Assembly: GCF_002215495.1 (NCBI RefSeq) | Contig: NZ_CP021378.1 | Location: 890,417-954,416 of the forward strand | Reading direction: 5' to 3' | Origin: Porphyrobacter sp. CACIAM 03H1 | Lineage (GTDB): Bacteria; Pseudomonadota; Alphaproteobacteria; Sphingomonadales; Sphingomonadaceae | DNA: 64,000 bases | Part shown: positions 20,781 through 30,059 of the stretch, piece after piece | Position numbering within the stretch: the first letter of the stretch is position 1 | How the letters are laid out: each line of letters starts with the position of its first letter | Notes under the pieces: generated by a model | Told to the model about the DNA's origin: nothing | Databases searched by the model: none | Seen by the model: the letters and a program-made list of their open reading frames with translations, nothing else | Program-made: the position numbers and the translations under genes

Positions 20781-22223
20781 ATGATCAGGTTTTCGGGCAG
20801 ACTGGCTGGCGGCGCAGCGATCGCCGCGCTGGTGGCGACGACGGCGGCGATGGCGCAGGAGGGCGGGGCGCTCAAGGGACCCGGCGTGATCCCCGGCGGC
20901 CAGCAGACCGGCGGCCCGGTGACCGTGCAGATCCCCGCGCCCGCGCCCACCCCCTCGCCGACGCCCAAGAGCTCGGATGCCTTCACCCAAGCCTTCCCGA
21001 CCGTCTCGGAGCCGGTGGTGCAGGGCGGCGACAAGCCCGTGGTCCCGCTGGTGCAGAACTGGACCGTGGCCAATGCCGCCAAGCTCGTCGCGGTGATCGA
21101 GGGGATCGGCGCCGAGGGGCTGGACCCCAAGGACTACGACCTCGCCCCGCTCAAGGTCGCGCTCGCCTCCGGCCCTTCGAAGGAGCTGAACGAGCTCGCC
21201 TCGCAGAGCTTCATCTGGCTGGTCGAGGACCTGCGCGACGGGCGCACCCCGATGGAGGCGCGCGAGCAGTGGTTCGTGGTCGATCCCGACCGTGATGCCC
21301 ACCCCTCGGGCGAGGTGCTGGCCGAGGCGCTGCGGACCGGCGACATCGCCGGCACCCTCGCGAAGCTGAACCCCACCCACCCCGATTACGCCAAGCTCAA
21401 GGCGGAGCTGGCAGCGACCCCTGCCAGCAATGCCGCCAAGCGCAAGCTGATCCGCGCCAACATGGACCGCTGGCGCTGGCTGGCGCGCGATCTCGGCTCG
21501 CAATACCTCATCACCAACGTGCCCGAGTTCCAGCTGCGCCTGACGGTCAAGAACCGCATCATCAGCACCTACCGCACGATCGTCGGCAAGCCGGGGCGCA
21601 CCGCCACCCCGCAGCTCGCCGAGATGGTCGAGGGTGTGGTCTTCAATCCCACCTGGACGGTGCCGCAGTCGATCGTCAAGGGCGAGGGGCTGGGCGCACG
21701 GGCGCTCGCCAACCCTGCCTGGGCCAAGCGCAACGGCTACGTCGCGACCAAGGGCGCCAACGGCTACATCACCGTGGTCCAGCAGCCCGGGCCGGGCAAT
21801 TCGCTCGGGCAGATGAAGCTCGAAATGCCCAACCCGCACGCGATCTTCTTCCACGACACGCCCTCGCGCCACCTCTTCGCCAATGCCGACCGGGCACTCA
21901 GCCACGGCTGCGTGCGGACCGAGCGGGCGCTGGAGCTGGCGATGACGATGGCGATCCTCGGCAAGGGCGCGACCAAGGAGGAAGCGGTCGCGATCTCGAC
22001 CTCGGGCAAGTACACCAAGGTGATGCTCGAGAAGCAGTGGGCCGCCTACATCACCTATTTCACCATGGCGACCGACATCAACGGCGAGATGGCGACCTTC
22101 AAGGACATCTATGGCCGCGACGCGCCGGTGCTCGCCAGCCTCGACAAGCCGCGGGTGCGCAACCGCAGCATCCTGCCGACGGACGAGGTGATCGTGATCG
22201 AGGACGATCTGCGCGACAGCTAG
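20781..22223 (+). CDS. L,D-transpeptidase, LdtD/YcbB type
   Basis: 480 residues. A signal peptide ends near AMA-Q (residue 25), followed by a Pro-rich spacer. A mixed region resembling the scaffold of YcbB-type enzymes (about 90-240) precedes the YkuD catalytic domain, with H375-G-C377-V-R in [11 protein letters not shown]377 is the nucleophile. A conserved HDT turn (IFFHDTPS) precedes it. It makes 3-3 cross-links in peptidoglycan in the periplasm. The peptidoglycan-binding domain found in some members is not obvious. The convergent neighbour is another transpeptidase-like protein. Confidence 0.9.
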   Translation: MIRFSGRLAGGAAIAALVATTAAMAQEGGALKGPGVIPGGQQTGGPVTVQIPAPAPTPSPTPKSSDAFTQAFPTVSEPVVQGGDKPVVPLVQNWTVANAAKLVAVIEGIGAEGLDPKDYDLAPLKVALASGPSKELNELASQSFIWLVEDLRDGRTPMEAREQWFVVDPDRDAHPSGEVLAEALRTGDIAGTLAKLNPTHPDYAKLKAELAATPASNAAKRKLIRANMDRWRWLARDLGSQYLITNVPEFQLRLTVKNRIISTYRTIVGKPGRTATPQLAEMVEGVVFNPTWTVPQSIVKGEGLGARALANPAWAKRNGYVATKGANGYITVVQQPGPGNSLGQMKLEMPNPHAIFFHDTPSRHLFANADRALSHGCVRTERALELAMTMAILGKGATKEEAVAISTSGKYTKVMLEKQWAAYITYFTMATDINGEMATFKDIYGRDAPVLASLDKPRVRNRSILPTDEVIVIEDDLRDS

Positions 22224-22230
22224 AGGCCTG

Positions 22231-22264
22231 GCGAAGTTTACAAAGTTGACACTGTAAACTTCGC
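22231..22264. promoter_or_regulatory. Perfect 12-bp inverted repeat between convergent genes
   Basis: GCGAAGTTTACA (22231-22242) and its exact complement (22253-22264) are separated by 10 bases that contain TTGACA. Another TTGACA lies at 22318. The stem is AT-rich in its core and lacks a T-run, so it looks more like a repressor site or a promoter for a small transcript than a terminator. Confidence 0.45.
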
Positions 22265-22427
22265 ATTCCTACAGGAATTTCGCTGCAATTTCATTGGCTT
22301 GCAGGCCAAAACCGAAGTTGACAGGTGTTCGGCGCGTTTTTCCGGTCGAGCTACGGTGCGGCGGGGCTTCGACGATGCGAAAGATCGGCTGCCTGCCTAG
22401 CTTGGGGCGGCCGGGTAGGAAAGCGCC

Positions 22428-23129
22428 CTAGTAGGCCGACAGAGCGGGGCGCGCGCCGGCCTCGAACGGGGCGCGCTCATAGAGCGCAAGCTCCGGCACC
22501 GGCTGGATCGAACCGTCTTCCTCCAGCCCCATCGAATCCGCATAGAGCAGCCGCCCGCCCGAAAGGTGCAGCAGCGCCTCGCGGAACTGTTCGGTGCCCA
22601 TCGCGAAGCACCCGTTGGAGCGCCCGAGGCGGCCGAATTTCTCGAGGTGCGACGTCTCGGCATAGCTGGCGTGGTGCATCACGATGTAGCGCCTGAGCGC
22701 CGCCTCGTTGGTGTGGTCGAGCCCACCCAGGCGCACCGAGGTGCCGTAGCGGCCCTTGTACCATTCCCATGTCACATAGGCGCCGCGGCTGGTCGCGTTC
22801 GAGCCTTCGGTGTTCGAGAACTGCTTGAGCCAGCCGTCATGCTGCGGGTCGGAGCCCATCCCGTGGCTGACATGGTGCGAGACGATCTCGCCGCGTTCGA
22901 GATTGACGAAGTGGAAGCGCGGCTTGGCCGAATGCAGGCCGAAATCGGCGATGCCGACGATGTCGTGCCGCCAGATCGAACTGCCGGCGCGGGCCAGCTC
23001 GCGCTTGGCGATGTCGAACAGGATGCGGTCGCGCGGGGTGCCGGTCCTCACCGAGGCGAACAGGCGCGCAGGCAGCGCCAGTGCCGCTCCCGCTGCCAGA
23101 GTGCCCTTCAGAATGTCGCGACGCTTCAT
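22428..23129 (-). CDS. Murein L,D-transpeptidase catalytic-domain protein (YkuD_2)
   Basis: 233 residues. The N-terminus MKRRDILKGTLAAGAALALPARLFA looks like a Tat or Sec signal with a twin-basic start. The rest matches the YkuD_2 family: SHHVSHGMGSDP, the MHHASYA histidines near residue 152, and C174 in GRSNGCFAMG as the putative nucleophile. These proteins are thought to act on peptidoglycan in the periplasm, but the biochemical role is less clear than for classical L,D-transpeptidases. The gene has its own upstream region, 45 bp from the deacetylase gene on the same strand. Confidence 0.87.
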   Translation of the reverse strand: MKRRDILKGTLAAGAALALPARLFASVRTGTPRDRILFDIAKRELARAGSSIWRHDIVGIADFGLHSAKPRFHFVNLERGEIVSHHVSHGMGSDPQHDGWLKQFSNTEGSNATSRGAYVTWEWYKGRYGTSVRLGGLDHTNEAALRRYIVMHHASYAETSHLEKFGRLGRSNGCFAMGTEQFREALLHLSGGRLLYADSMGLEEDGSIQPVPELALYERAPFEAGARPALSAY

Positions 23130-23174
23130 TGTTCCCCAACGTAACCCGCGCGCGGCCGGTTCCCAATAAGGGCG

Positions 23175-24122
23175 TCAACGGTTCATCGCAGCTGTGCCCC
23201 GATTCGTGGAGCGCGGTGCGGGAAATGCGGCGTTCTCCTGCGCCATCTCGAGCATGGAGGCAGCATGGCGGGCGGCGACGGCACGCGCATCGTCGCCGTA
23301 ACCGCCGCCCAATGCGCTGGCGACGACAAGGCCACGACCGCGGCACGACCCGACAACGAAGCGGTCGCGCAGCGCCAGCCCCGCGTCGGTCAGGGCGAGC
23401 CGCCCGAGCTTGTCGTCGCGGTGCGGATCGACCCCCGCCTGATAGAGCACGAAATCGGGGGCGAAGTCGGCCAGCACCTGCGGCAGGTGGCGCGCGAGGG
23501 CCTCCATGTAGCCATCGTCGTCGAGCCCGTCGGGGAGGCCGACATCGAGGCTGGAGCGCGCCTTCCTCACCGGGAAGTTCTTCTCGGCATGGAGCGAGAG
23601 GGTGAAGATGTCCTCCCGCCCGGCGGTGAGGCTGGCGGTGCCGTCGCCCTGGTGCACGTCGCAGTCGACGATCAGCACCCGGGCGGCGTGGCGCTCGGCA
23701 ATCAGGCGGTTGGCTGTCACGGCGAGGTCGTTGAAGACGCAATAACCCGCGCCCGTGTCGTGGAGCGCATGGTGGCTCCCGGCGGCGCTGTTCGCCGCAT
23801 AGCCGTGCCGCAGGGCAAGCTGCGCCGCGAGCCAGGTGTCGCCGTTGGTGTGGCGCACGCGGGAGGTGATCGCGGGGGTGACGGGAAAGCCGATCCGCCG
23901 CTCCTTGTGGCGGGGGACTTCGGCGCGGAAGACCTCGTCGACATAGTCGGGGCAATGCACCGCATCGAGCCATTCGCGCGGCATGGGTTCGGGGGCGTGA
24001 ACGGTCAGCGGCGCACCCGAGGCGCGCAGTTCCTCCATGACGAGATAGTACTTGTCGAAGCGGAAGGTGCCGCGTTCCGGGCGCGGGGCCATGTAGTCGG
24101 CGTGGTGCACGACGTGGAGCAT
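23175..24122 (-). CDS. Histone deacetylase-family amidohydrolase
   Basis: 315 residues. It is a class II HDAC-like arginase fold. The zinc ligands are likely D155 and H157 in [10 protein letters not shown] and D232 in [10 protein letters not shown]; the active-site His pair H117-H118 is in [11 protein letters not shown]. Bacterial members remove acetyl groups from polyamines or other acylated small molecules. It starts 4 bp after the mntP stop and is probably the last gene of the ispG operon. The substrate is not predictable from this sequence. Confidence 0.9.
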   Translation of the reverse strand: MLHVVHHADYMAPRPERGTFRFDKYYLVMEELRASGAPLTVHAPEPMPREWLDAVHCPDYVDEVFRAEVPRHKERRIGFPVTPAITSRVRHTNGDTWLAAQLALRHGYAANSAAGSHHALHDTGAGYCVFNDLAVTANRLIAERHAARVLIVDCDVHQGDGTASLTAGREDIFTLSLHAEKNFPVRKARSSLDVGLPDGLDDDGYMEALARHLPQVLADFAPDFVLYQAGVDPHRDDKLGRLALTDAGLALRDRFVVGSCRGRGLVVASALGGGYGDDARAVAARHAASMLEMAQENAAFPAPRSTNRGTAAMNR

Positions 24123-24126
24123 GGCG

Positions 24127-24672
24127 TCACAGCCAGCCGGAGTGTTCGGCGAGGATCTTGCACCCGAGGCCGATCAGGATGATGCCCCCCGCGCGTTCGG
24201 CCCATTCGCCGAGGTGATCGCCCGCGCGCCGCCCCAGCGCCACACCCGCGCCGCTCAGGGCGAAGGTGACGAGGCCGATCAGGCCGACTGCCGTCAGCGG
24301 CGCGACGCCCAGCGTCGGCAGGGTGATGCCCGCCGCCAGCGCGTCGATGCTGGTCGCCACCCCTGCCACCAGTAGCGCCCGGCCGGTGAGCGCACGGGCG
24401 GCCTCCGCCTCGCCGACATGCCCGCCGAGCATCCGCAGGCCGAGGAAGGAGAGCAGGCCGAAGGCGATCCAGTGGTCGATCGCCGCGACATAGCCCAGCG
24501 CCACCGCGCCGATCCCCCAGCCGATCAGCGGCATCACCGCCTGGAAGGTGCCGAAGGTCGCCGCGATGGCGAGGCCCCCTGCCACCGAGGGCCGGAACCG
24601 CGCGCCCTGCGTCAGCGCGACGGCGAAGGCGTCCATCGCCAGCGCCAGCGCGAGCAGCAGCGCCGCGATCAC
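24127..24672 (-). CDS. mntP: Manganese efflux pump MntP family protein
   Basis: 181 residues from a GTG that overlaps the stop of the upstream gene (GTGA). Six hydrophobic helices are arranged in two halves, each with the family's Asp motif: [13 protein letters not shown] in helix 1 and [12 protein letters not shown] in the second half. MntP exports Mn(II) across the inner membrane. No yybP-ykoY riboswitch, which often controls mntP, was seen because the gene is internal to an operon. A short N-terminus makes GTG the natural start. Confidence 0.87.
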   Translation of the reverse strand: MIAALLLALALAMDAFAVALTQGARFRPSVAGGLAIAATFGTFQAVMPLIGWGIGAVALGYVAAIDHWIAFGLLSFLGLRMLGGHVGEAEAARALTGRALLVAGVATSIDALAAGITLPTLGVAPLTAVGLIGLVTFALSGAGVALGRRAGDHLGEWAERAGGIILIGLGCKILAEHSGWL

Positions 24673-25166
24673 GGCGCGGGCGGCCCGGCGAGGGCGGCGA
24701 GCTCGGCGTGGATCGCCGCCTCGCTGCGGCTCGCGGCATTGCGCCATGTCGCGGCGGTGTCGAGGTTCACGGCCTTGCCCTCCGCGGTCAGCACCAGCAG
24801 CGCGGGGGTGCCGGTGATTTCGGCAAGGCCGAAGCGGTGGGCGATGTCGAGATTGCGTCCCTCGCCGGTCTGGGGCGTGCCGACGTCGACGAAGACGACC
24901 TCATAGCTTTGCGCGGCCAGTGCGGCGAAGCGCGGGGTTTCGAGCCACCCGGCGAGCGCGCGGCTGTCGTGGCACCAGTTCGCGCCGAGCACCAGCAGCA
25001 CGCGCTTGCCCGAGGTCGCGGCGCGGGCGAGCGCGGCATCGACATTGCGCGCCGCGTCGGCTTCGGCAGCGTAGGGGCGTGCCTCGGGATGCGCCGCCGC
25101 GTCAGGCGTCGTCGCGCAGGCGGCAAGCGCCAGTGCGAGGCCCGCGGCCCAGACGCGGCGGATCAC
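24669..25166 (-). CDS. Thioredoxin-fold lipoprotein with WCHDS site
   Basis: 165 residues from a GTG overlapping the ispG stop (GTGA). A lipoprotein signal ends at LAAC (C17). The thioredoxin fold follows, with the site W64-C65-H66-D67-S68 in place of WCxxC, so only the N-terminal cysteine remains, and a cis-Pro segment GTPALLVL. With one cysteine it cannot work as a normal disulfide reductase by itself; it may resolve mixed disulfides or have a binding role. It sits between ispG and mntP in a tightly overlapping operon. Confidence 0.8.
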   Translation of the reverse strand: MIRRVWAAGLALALAACATTPDAAAHPEARPYAAEADAARNVDAALARAATSGKRVLLVLGANWCHDSRALAGWLETPRFAALAAQSYEVVFVDVGTPQTGEGRNLDIAHRFGLAEITGTPALLVLTAEGKAVNLDTAATWRNAASRSEAAIHAELAALAGPPAP

Positions 25167-26317
25167 TCTGCGGCGACGGCCGCTTGCGGCGCGGCTTGCG
25201 GGTCGAAGGCGGTGGCCTCGCCCCGTTCGATCTCGGCGGCCTTTTCCTCGACGAGGCGCACGATGTGATCGAGCATGTTCTCGTCCTGCACGGTGTGGTC
25301 GGTCACGCCGCGCAGATAGACCATGTGCTTGCCCGCGCCGCCGCCGGTGAGGCCGATGTCGGTCTCGCGCGCCTCGCCCGGGCCGTTGACGACGCAGCCG
25401 AGGATCGAGAGGCTCATCGGGGTCTTGATGTGTTCGAGCCGCTGCTCGAGCGCCTCGACGGTGCGGATCACGTCGAAGCCCTGCCGCGAGCACGAGGGGC
25501 ACGAGACGATGCGCACGCCGCGGGTTCTGAGGCCGAGGGCCTTGAGCATCTCGAAGCCGACCTTGATCTCCTGCTCCGGCTCGGCGGAGAGGCTGACGCG
25601 GATGGTGTCGCCGATCCCGGCCCACAGCAGCGAGCCGATGCCGATCGAGGATTTGACCGTGCCGCCGATCAGCCCGCCCGCCTCGGTGATGCCGAGGTGG
25701 AGGGGGCAATCGACCGTCTCGGCGAGGCCGTGATAGGCCGCGACCGCGAGGAACACGTCGGAGGCCTTCACCGCCACCTTGTATTCGTGGAAGTCGTGGT
25801 CCTGCAGCAGCTTGATGTGATCCAGCGCGCTCTCGATCAGGGCCTCGGGGCAGGGCTCGCCGTATTTCTCGAGGAGGTCCTTTTCAAGGCTCCCGGCGTT
25901 CACGCCGATGCGGATCGCGCAGCCATTGGCCTTGGCGGCGCGCACCACCTCGGCGACGCGGTCGGCCGAGCCGATATTGCCGGGATTGATGCGCAGGCAC
26001 GCCGCGCCAGCATCGGCGGCTTCGAGGGCGCGCTTGTAGTGGAAGTGGATGTCGGCGACCACCGGGATGCGCGCGGCGCGGGTGATCTGCTTGAAGTTCG
26101 CGGTCGATTCCTCGGTCGGGCAGGACACGCGGATGATGTCCGCGCCCACTTCCTCGCAGCGGCGGATCTGGTCGATCGTCGCCTTCACGTCCTCGGTTGG
26201 CGTGTTGGTCATGGTCTGCACGGTGATGGGCGCGTCCCCGCCGACGGGGACGTTGCCGACCATGATCTGACGGCATTTGCGGCGCTCGATCGTGCGCCAG
26301 GGACGGATGCTGGACAT
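25163..26317 (-). CDS. ispG: 4-hydroxy-3-methylbut-2-enyl diphosphate synthase IspG
   Basis: 384 residues. It is the [4Fe-4S] enzyme that converts MEcPP to HMBPP in the MEP isoprenoid pathway. The N-terminal TIM barrel starts with [26 protein letters not shown] sequence, and the C-terminal Fe-S domain has cysteines in SCPSC and in [11 protein letters not shown]. The ATG at 26317 (MSSIRPW) is chosen because it gives the normal N-terminus; the frame continues upstream without support. It heads an operon with a thioredoxin-like lipoprotein, mntP and a deacetylase. Confidence 0.95.
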   Translation of the reverse strand: MSSIRPWRTIERRKCRQIMVGNVPVGGDAPITVQTMTNTPTEDVKATIDQIRRCEEVGADIIRVSCPTEESTANFKQITRAARIPVVADIHFHYKRALEAADAGAACLRINPGNIGSADRVAEVVRAAKANGCAIRIGVNAGSLEKDLLEKYGEPCPEALIESALDHIKLLQDHDFHEYKVAVKASDVFLAVAAYHGLAETVDCPLHLGITEAGGLIGGTVKSSIGIGSLLWAGIGDTIRVSLSAEPEQEIKVGFEMLKALGLRTRGVRIVSCPSCSRQGFDVIRTVEALEQRLEHIKTPMSLSILGCVVNGPGEARETDIGLTGGGAGKHMVYLRGVTDHTVQDENMLDHIVRLVEEKAAEIERGEATAFDPQAAPQAAVAAE

Positions 26318-26421
26318 GGGAGCGCATATAGCCGCGCGCACGTGACGGGGCAATGACCGCGCGCACGCGCTTGACACGGGCCCCGCGCGCGGCAGTCTGC
26401 AAGGGCCGGAGGGGAGAAACC

Positions 26422-27360
26422 ATGCTGACCGAGACCGCGACCGAACTGCGCAGCGCGAGCCCGAGCCTGCTGACGCGGGCGATCAAGTGGCTGGTGAGCC
26501 GGCAGGAACCGGTCTTCCCGCTGGACGAGGCGGGGTTCCATGCCGCGATGGCGGGCCGCAAGCTGCCGCTCGATGCGCCCATGCCCGAAAGCTTCCGCAA
26601 GCGCTTCGCCGTCGAGGAGCGCGAGGTGCTGGGCCACAGGGTCGTCACGCTCCACCCCAAGGCGGGGCCGGGCGCATGGCACATGATCTATTTCCACGGC
26701 GGCGGCTTCGTGCGGCCGATGTTCAAGGTGCACTGGCCGCTGGTCGCCGAGATGGTGAAGGCTTGCGGGATCAGCGTCACCGTGCCGCTCTACCCGGTGG
26801 TGCCCGAGGCGAGCCACGCCGCGCAGGACGCGCTGGCCGACGCGGTCCATGCCGATCTCGCCGCGCGGCACGATCCGGCGAAAATCATCCTCAATGGCGA
26901 CAGCGCCGGCGGGCACATGGCGCTCGCGCTGGCGCTGCGGCTGGCAGGCGGGAGCGGACCGCTGCCGGGCAAGCTCGCGCTGTTCGCGCCGTGGCTCGAT
27001 CTCGGCCTCGCCGACCCGGCCATCGCTGCGGTCGAGCCGCATGACGTGATGCTCAAGATCGGCACCCTGCGCGCCTGCGGGGCACTGGTGGCCGACGGGC
27101 GGCCGATGGACGATCCCGAGGTAAGCCCGCTCTACGCTGCAGCCGAGGACCTCGCCCAGCTCCCCCCGACCCGCATATGGACCGGGCGGCACGACCTGTT
27201 CATCGTCGATTCGCGCACCTTCCTCGCCCGCCTGCGCGCCGCGGGCGTGGACGCGAAGCTCTACGAATACGAGGCCGCACCGCACGTCTTCATGGCGATC
27301 ACCCCGACCCGCGAGGCAAAGGACGTGTTCGGCCTGCTGGCGGAGTTCATTGCCGCCTAG
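26422..27360 (+). CDS. Alpha/beta hydrolase, HSL-type esterase
   Basis: 312 residues. GGAGGGGAG lies 7 bases before the ATG. It is a hormone-sensitive-lipase group esterase: the oxyanion motif H92-G-G-G is in YFHGGGFV, the nucleophile S161 is in GDSAGGH, and the Asp and His of the triad lie near HDLFIVDSR and APHVF. It probably hydrolyses short-chain acyl esters in the cytoplasm. The final TAG overlaps the stop of the convergent SDR gene in the palindrome CTAG. Confidence 0.92.
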   Translation: MLTETATELRSASPSLLTRAIKWLVSRQEPVFPLDEAGFHAAMAGRKLPLDAPMPESFRKRFAVEEREVLGHRVVTLHPKAGPGAWHMIYFHGGGFVRPMFKVHWPLVAEMVKACGISVTVPLYPVVPEASHAAQDALADAVHADLAARHDPAKIILNGDSAGGHMALALALRLAGGSGPLPGKLALFAPWLDLGLADPAIAAVEPHDVMLKIGTLRACGALVADGRPMDDPEVSPLYAAAEDLAQLPPTRIWTGRHDLFIVDSRTFLARLRAAGVDAKLYEYEAAPHVFMAITPTREAKDVFGLLAEFIAA

Positions 27361-28307
27361 CTCGGGAACTTCGCCCCTGTCAGCTGCTCGCTCAGCGCCC
27401 ACAGCCGTTCGGCATAGCTGGGGTTGAGCGCATAGGAGCGCACGCCGCTCACCTGGGATTCGTCGTCGACCTCGGCGACGTGGCAGTCCTCGCAATAGAC
27501 CCCGCCGCTGCCTTCGAGCTCATCGGCGGTCGCCGCCCAGCAGCTGGTCGCCGCGCCCTGCGGGATGGTCTTCCAGCGGAAATTGCTGTCCGATGTGGTC
27601 ACCCGCTGCATCAGCCCGTCGCGCATCTCGGGCGACATGTGCCGGCCGAGATTGGTCTCGATCCCGCCCGGGTGCACCGCATAGGCGTGGATGCCGAGCA
27701 CCGCGAAGTGCTGCTCCAGACCGACGGTGAACAGCACGTTGGCGGTCTTGGACTGGCCGTAGCTCGTCCAGGGATCATAGGGGCGGTGCTGGTAGTTCGG
27801 GTCCTCGAAATTGACCGGCCCCATGAAGTGCCCGCGGCTCGACAGGTTGACGATGCGCTTCAGGTGCCCGCGCTCGATCAGCGGCATGAGCTCCGCCGTG
27901 AGCGCGAAGTGGCCGAGGTGGTTGGTCCCGAACTGCATCTCGAACCCGTCGGCCGTGTGCAGGAAGGGGGTCGCCATCACGCCCGCATTGTTGATGAGGA
28001 TGTCGATCTTCTGGAACCGCTGGCGCGCGCGCGAGGTGGCGGCGCGGATGTTCTCGAGGCTGGTCAGATCGACGGTGATGGTGTCGAGCTGTGCCCGCGG
28101 GTGATCGGCATGGATCGCGGCGACGCTCTCGTCCAGCTTGGACTGGTCGCGCCCCGCCATGATCACGTGCGCGCCCCTGCTCGCCAGCGCGCGGGCGGTC
28201 TCCTGCCCGAGCCCCGAATTCGCGCCGGTGACGAACACCGTGCGCCCCGACAGGTCCTTGCCCTCCAGCACCTCGTCGGTGGTGCTCGCCCAGTCGAATT
28301 CGCTCAT
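27357..28307 (-). CDS. Short-chain dehydrogenase/reductase
   Basis: 316 residues. It is a classical SDR fold with TGANSGLG at 27-34, NNAG at 106-109, S156 and the catalytic Y183-x3-K187 in YGQSK. The longer C-terminus and WW-oxidoreductase/retinol dehydrogenase-like sequence (RGHFMGPVNFEDPN) place it with the large SDRs that act on hydrophobic alcohols or ketones. The stop codon shares CTAG with the esterase gene. It is 16 bp downstream of a GNAT gene on the same strand. Confidence 0.9.
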   Translation of the reverse strand: MSEFDWASTTDEVLEGKDLSGRTVFVTGANSGLGQETARALASRGAHVIMAGRDQSKLDESVAAIHADHPRAQLDTITVDLTSLENIRAATSRARQRFQKIDILINNAGVMATPFLHTADGFEMQFGTNHLGHFALTAELMPLIERGHLKRIVNLSSRGHFMGPVNFEDPNYQHRPYDPWTSYGQSKTANVLFTVGLEQHFAVLGIHAYAVHPGGIETNLGRHMSPEMRDGLMQRVTTSDSNFRWKTIPQGAATSCWAATADELEGSGGVYCEDCHVAEVDDESQVSGVRSYALNPSYAERLWALSEQLTGAKFPS

Positions 28308-28323
28308 CGTCCCTCTCCCGTGG

Positions 28324-28836
28324 TTACAGCTTCAGCTCATACAGGAATTCGGGGTCGATATGTTCCCCGACCCTGAAGGTAATGTCGGCGATTTTGCCGA
28401 AGCCGTGGCGCTGATAGAAGCGCTGGGCGCCGAAGTTCTCGGCATAGACGCTGAGCAGCACCGCATCGTTGCCGTGCTCGCGCGCGTGGGCGAGCGCCCA
28501 GTCCATCAGCTGCGCGCCGATGCCGCTGCCGGTGTAGGCGGGCAGGGCATAGAGCTGGCCGAGCTCGATCGGGTTTTGCGCGTCGGTGTATTCGCCGAAC
28601 TTGGTGGGATAGCGCAGCTTGCAGAAGGCGACGAGGCTGCCCTCCACCTCGACGAGGCGGTGGGTGCATTCATCCCCCGCGATCTCGCCTGCGACCGCCT
28701 CCGGGTTGTGCACCTCGGCGAGGAAGGCGGCGAGGTCCTCGGGGCGGTAGAGGTGCCCGAAGGCGGCGACGAAGGTGTCGGCGCCGAGCTTGGCAAGGGC
28801 AGGGGCATCGGCGAGGGTGGCGGGGCGCAGGATCAT
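28324..28836 (-). CDS. GNAT family N-acetyltransferase
   Basis: 170 residues. The acetyl-CoA binding motif A region is GSGIGAQLMDWALAHARE, with the preceding beta strand ELGQLYALP, followed by LSVYAENFGAQRFYQRHGF, the usual motif B. A single GNAT domain fills the whole protein, so it probably acetylates a small molecule or a protein N-terminus. It lies just upstream of the SDR gene with a 16-bp gap, so the two probably share a transcript. Confidence 0.9.
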   Translation of the reverse strand: MILRPATLADAPALAKLGADTFVAAFGHLYRPEDLAAFLAEVHNPEAVAGEIAGDECTHRLVEVEGSLVAFCKLRYPTKFGEYTDAQNPIELGQLYALPAYTGSGIGAQLMDWALAHAREHGNDAVLLSVYAENFGAQRFYQRHGFGKIADITFRVGEHIDPEFLYELKL

Positions 28837-28910
28837 ACCCTCGCCCTAGCGCGCAGGCGGCGTGCTGTTAAGCTGGCGAAAGCCGCAGGGCCGCGTTACA
28901 CCCTTGCCCC

Positions 28911-29975
28911 ATGAAGAAGCTCATCGCGCTCGCCGCTCTCGCCCTGATGACCCAGCCCGCCCTTGCCGAAGACGCCCCCGAATGGTCGCTCGCCATCCAC
29001 GGCGGCGCGGGCACGCTCGATCCTGCGCAGATGACGCCCGAGAAACGCGCCGCCTACGAGGCGGATCTGCAGCGCGCGCTCGATGCGGGCTCGAAGATCC
29101 TTGCCGATGGCGGCGATGCGATGGACGCGATCAAGGCGGCGATCATCATCATGGAGGATTCGCCCCTGTTCAACGCCGGCAAGGGCGCGGTGTTCACCTG
29201 GGAGGGCACCAACGAGCTCGACGCCTCGATCATGGACGGGCGCGACCGGTCTGCCGGGGCGATCGCGGGGGTGAAGACGGTGAAGAATCCGATCCTGCTC
29301 GCCGACAGGGTGCGCACCGACAGCGAGCACGTGTTCCTGATGGGCGCGGGCGCCGAGGCCTTCGCCGCCGAGAAGGGTTTCGCCGTCACCCCGCCCGAAT
29401 ACTTCGCCACGCCCGCGCGGCGCGAATCGCTGGAGCGGCTGAAGGCCGAGAAGCTCTCCGCGCTCGATGTCGATCACAAGTTCGGCACGGTGGGCGCGGT
29501 GGCGCTCGACCGGAAGGGCAATCTTGCCGCCGGCACCTCGACCGGCGGGATGACGGGCAAGCGCTGGGGCCGCATCGGCGATGCCCCGGTGATCGGCGCG
29601 GGCACCTATGCCGACAACCGCGCCTGCGCGGTCTCGGCGACGGGCTGGGGCGAGTATTTCCTGCGCGTCGGCGTCGCCCACGAGATCTGCGCGCGGCTGC
29701 GCGCGACGGTCGAGGTCAAGGCGGCGATGGCGGGCGACAAGGCCCCCGATCCCTTCGTGCGCACCGAGGAGGTGCAGTACATCGCCGATGCGGTGATGGA
29801 GGACGTGAGGCAGATGGGCGGCGATGGCGGGGTGATCCTCGTCACGCCCGCCGGGCAGGCGATCTTCAGCTTCAACACCACAGGGATGTATCGCGGCCGG
29901 GCCAACAGCGCCGGGCTGAACGAGGTGGCGATCTTCGGCGGCGAGGAGAAGGCGTCGGCGACGCCGGATCATTGA
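28911..29975 (+). CDS. Exported isoaspartyl peptidase/L-asparaginase
   Basis: 354 residues. It is a plant-type (Ntn-hydrolase) asparaginase precursor that cleaves itself before the catalytic threonine, here T193 in HKFGTVGAVALD. Downstream, STGGMTGKRWGRIGDAPVIGAG and NRACAVSATGWGE carry the substrate-binding residues. Residues 1-19 form a clear Sec signal (cleavage ALA-E), so the mature enzyme works in the periplasm, freeing ammonia from Asn or repairing isoaspartyl peptides. It has no close operon partner; a REP-like element lies just after it. Confidence 0.93.
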   Translation: MKKLIALAALALMTQPALAEDAPEWSLAIHGGAGTLDPAQMTPEKRAAYEADLQRALDAGSKILADGGDAMDAIKAAIIIMEDSPLFNAGKGAVFTWEGTNELDASIMDGRDRSAGAIAGVKTVKNPILLADRVRTDSEHVFLMGAGAEAFAAEKGFAVTPPEYFATPARRESLERLKAEKLSALDVDHKFGTVGAVALDRKGNLAAGTSTGGMTGKRWGRIGDAPVIGAGTYADNRACAVSATGWGEYFLRVGVAHEICARLRATVEVKAAMAGDKAPDPFVRTEEVQYIADAVMEDVRQMGGDGGVILVTPAGQAIFSFNTTGMYRGRANSAGLNEVAIFGGEEKASATPDH

Positions 29976-29982
29976 TCCGAGC

Positions 29983-30049
29983 CCCGTTCGCCTCGAGCGA
30001 AGTCGAGAGGCCTCAGTAATGGTGCCTCGGCTACGCTCGACACGAACGG
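29983..30049. repeat. Dispersed palindromic repeat, copy 2 (CCGTTCGTGTCGAGC family)
   Basis: This is the same family as 11794-11863, with arms CCCGTTCGCCTCGAGCG on the left and CTACGCTCGACACGAACGG on the right. It lies between convergent genes. Confidence 0.75.
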
Positions 30050-30059
30050 CTTCAGTAGG

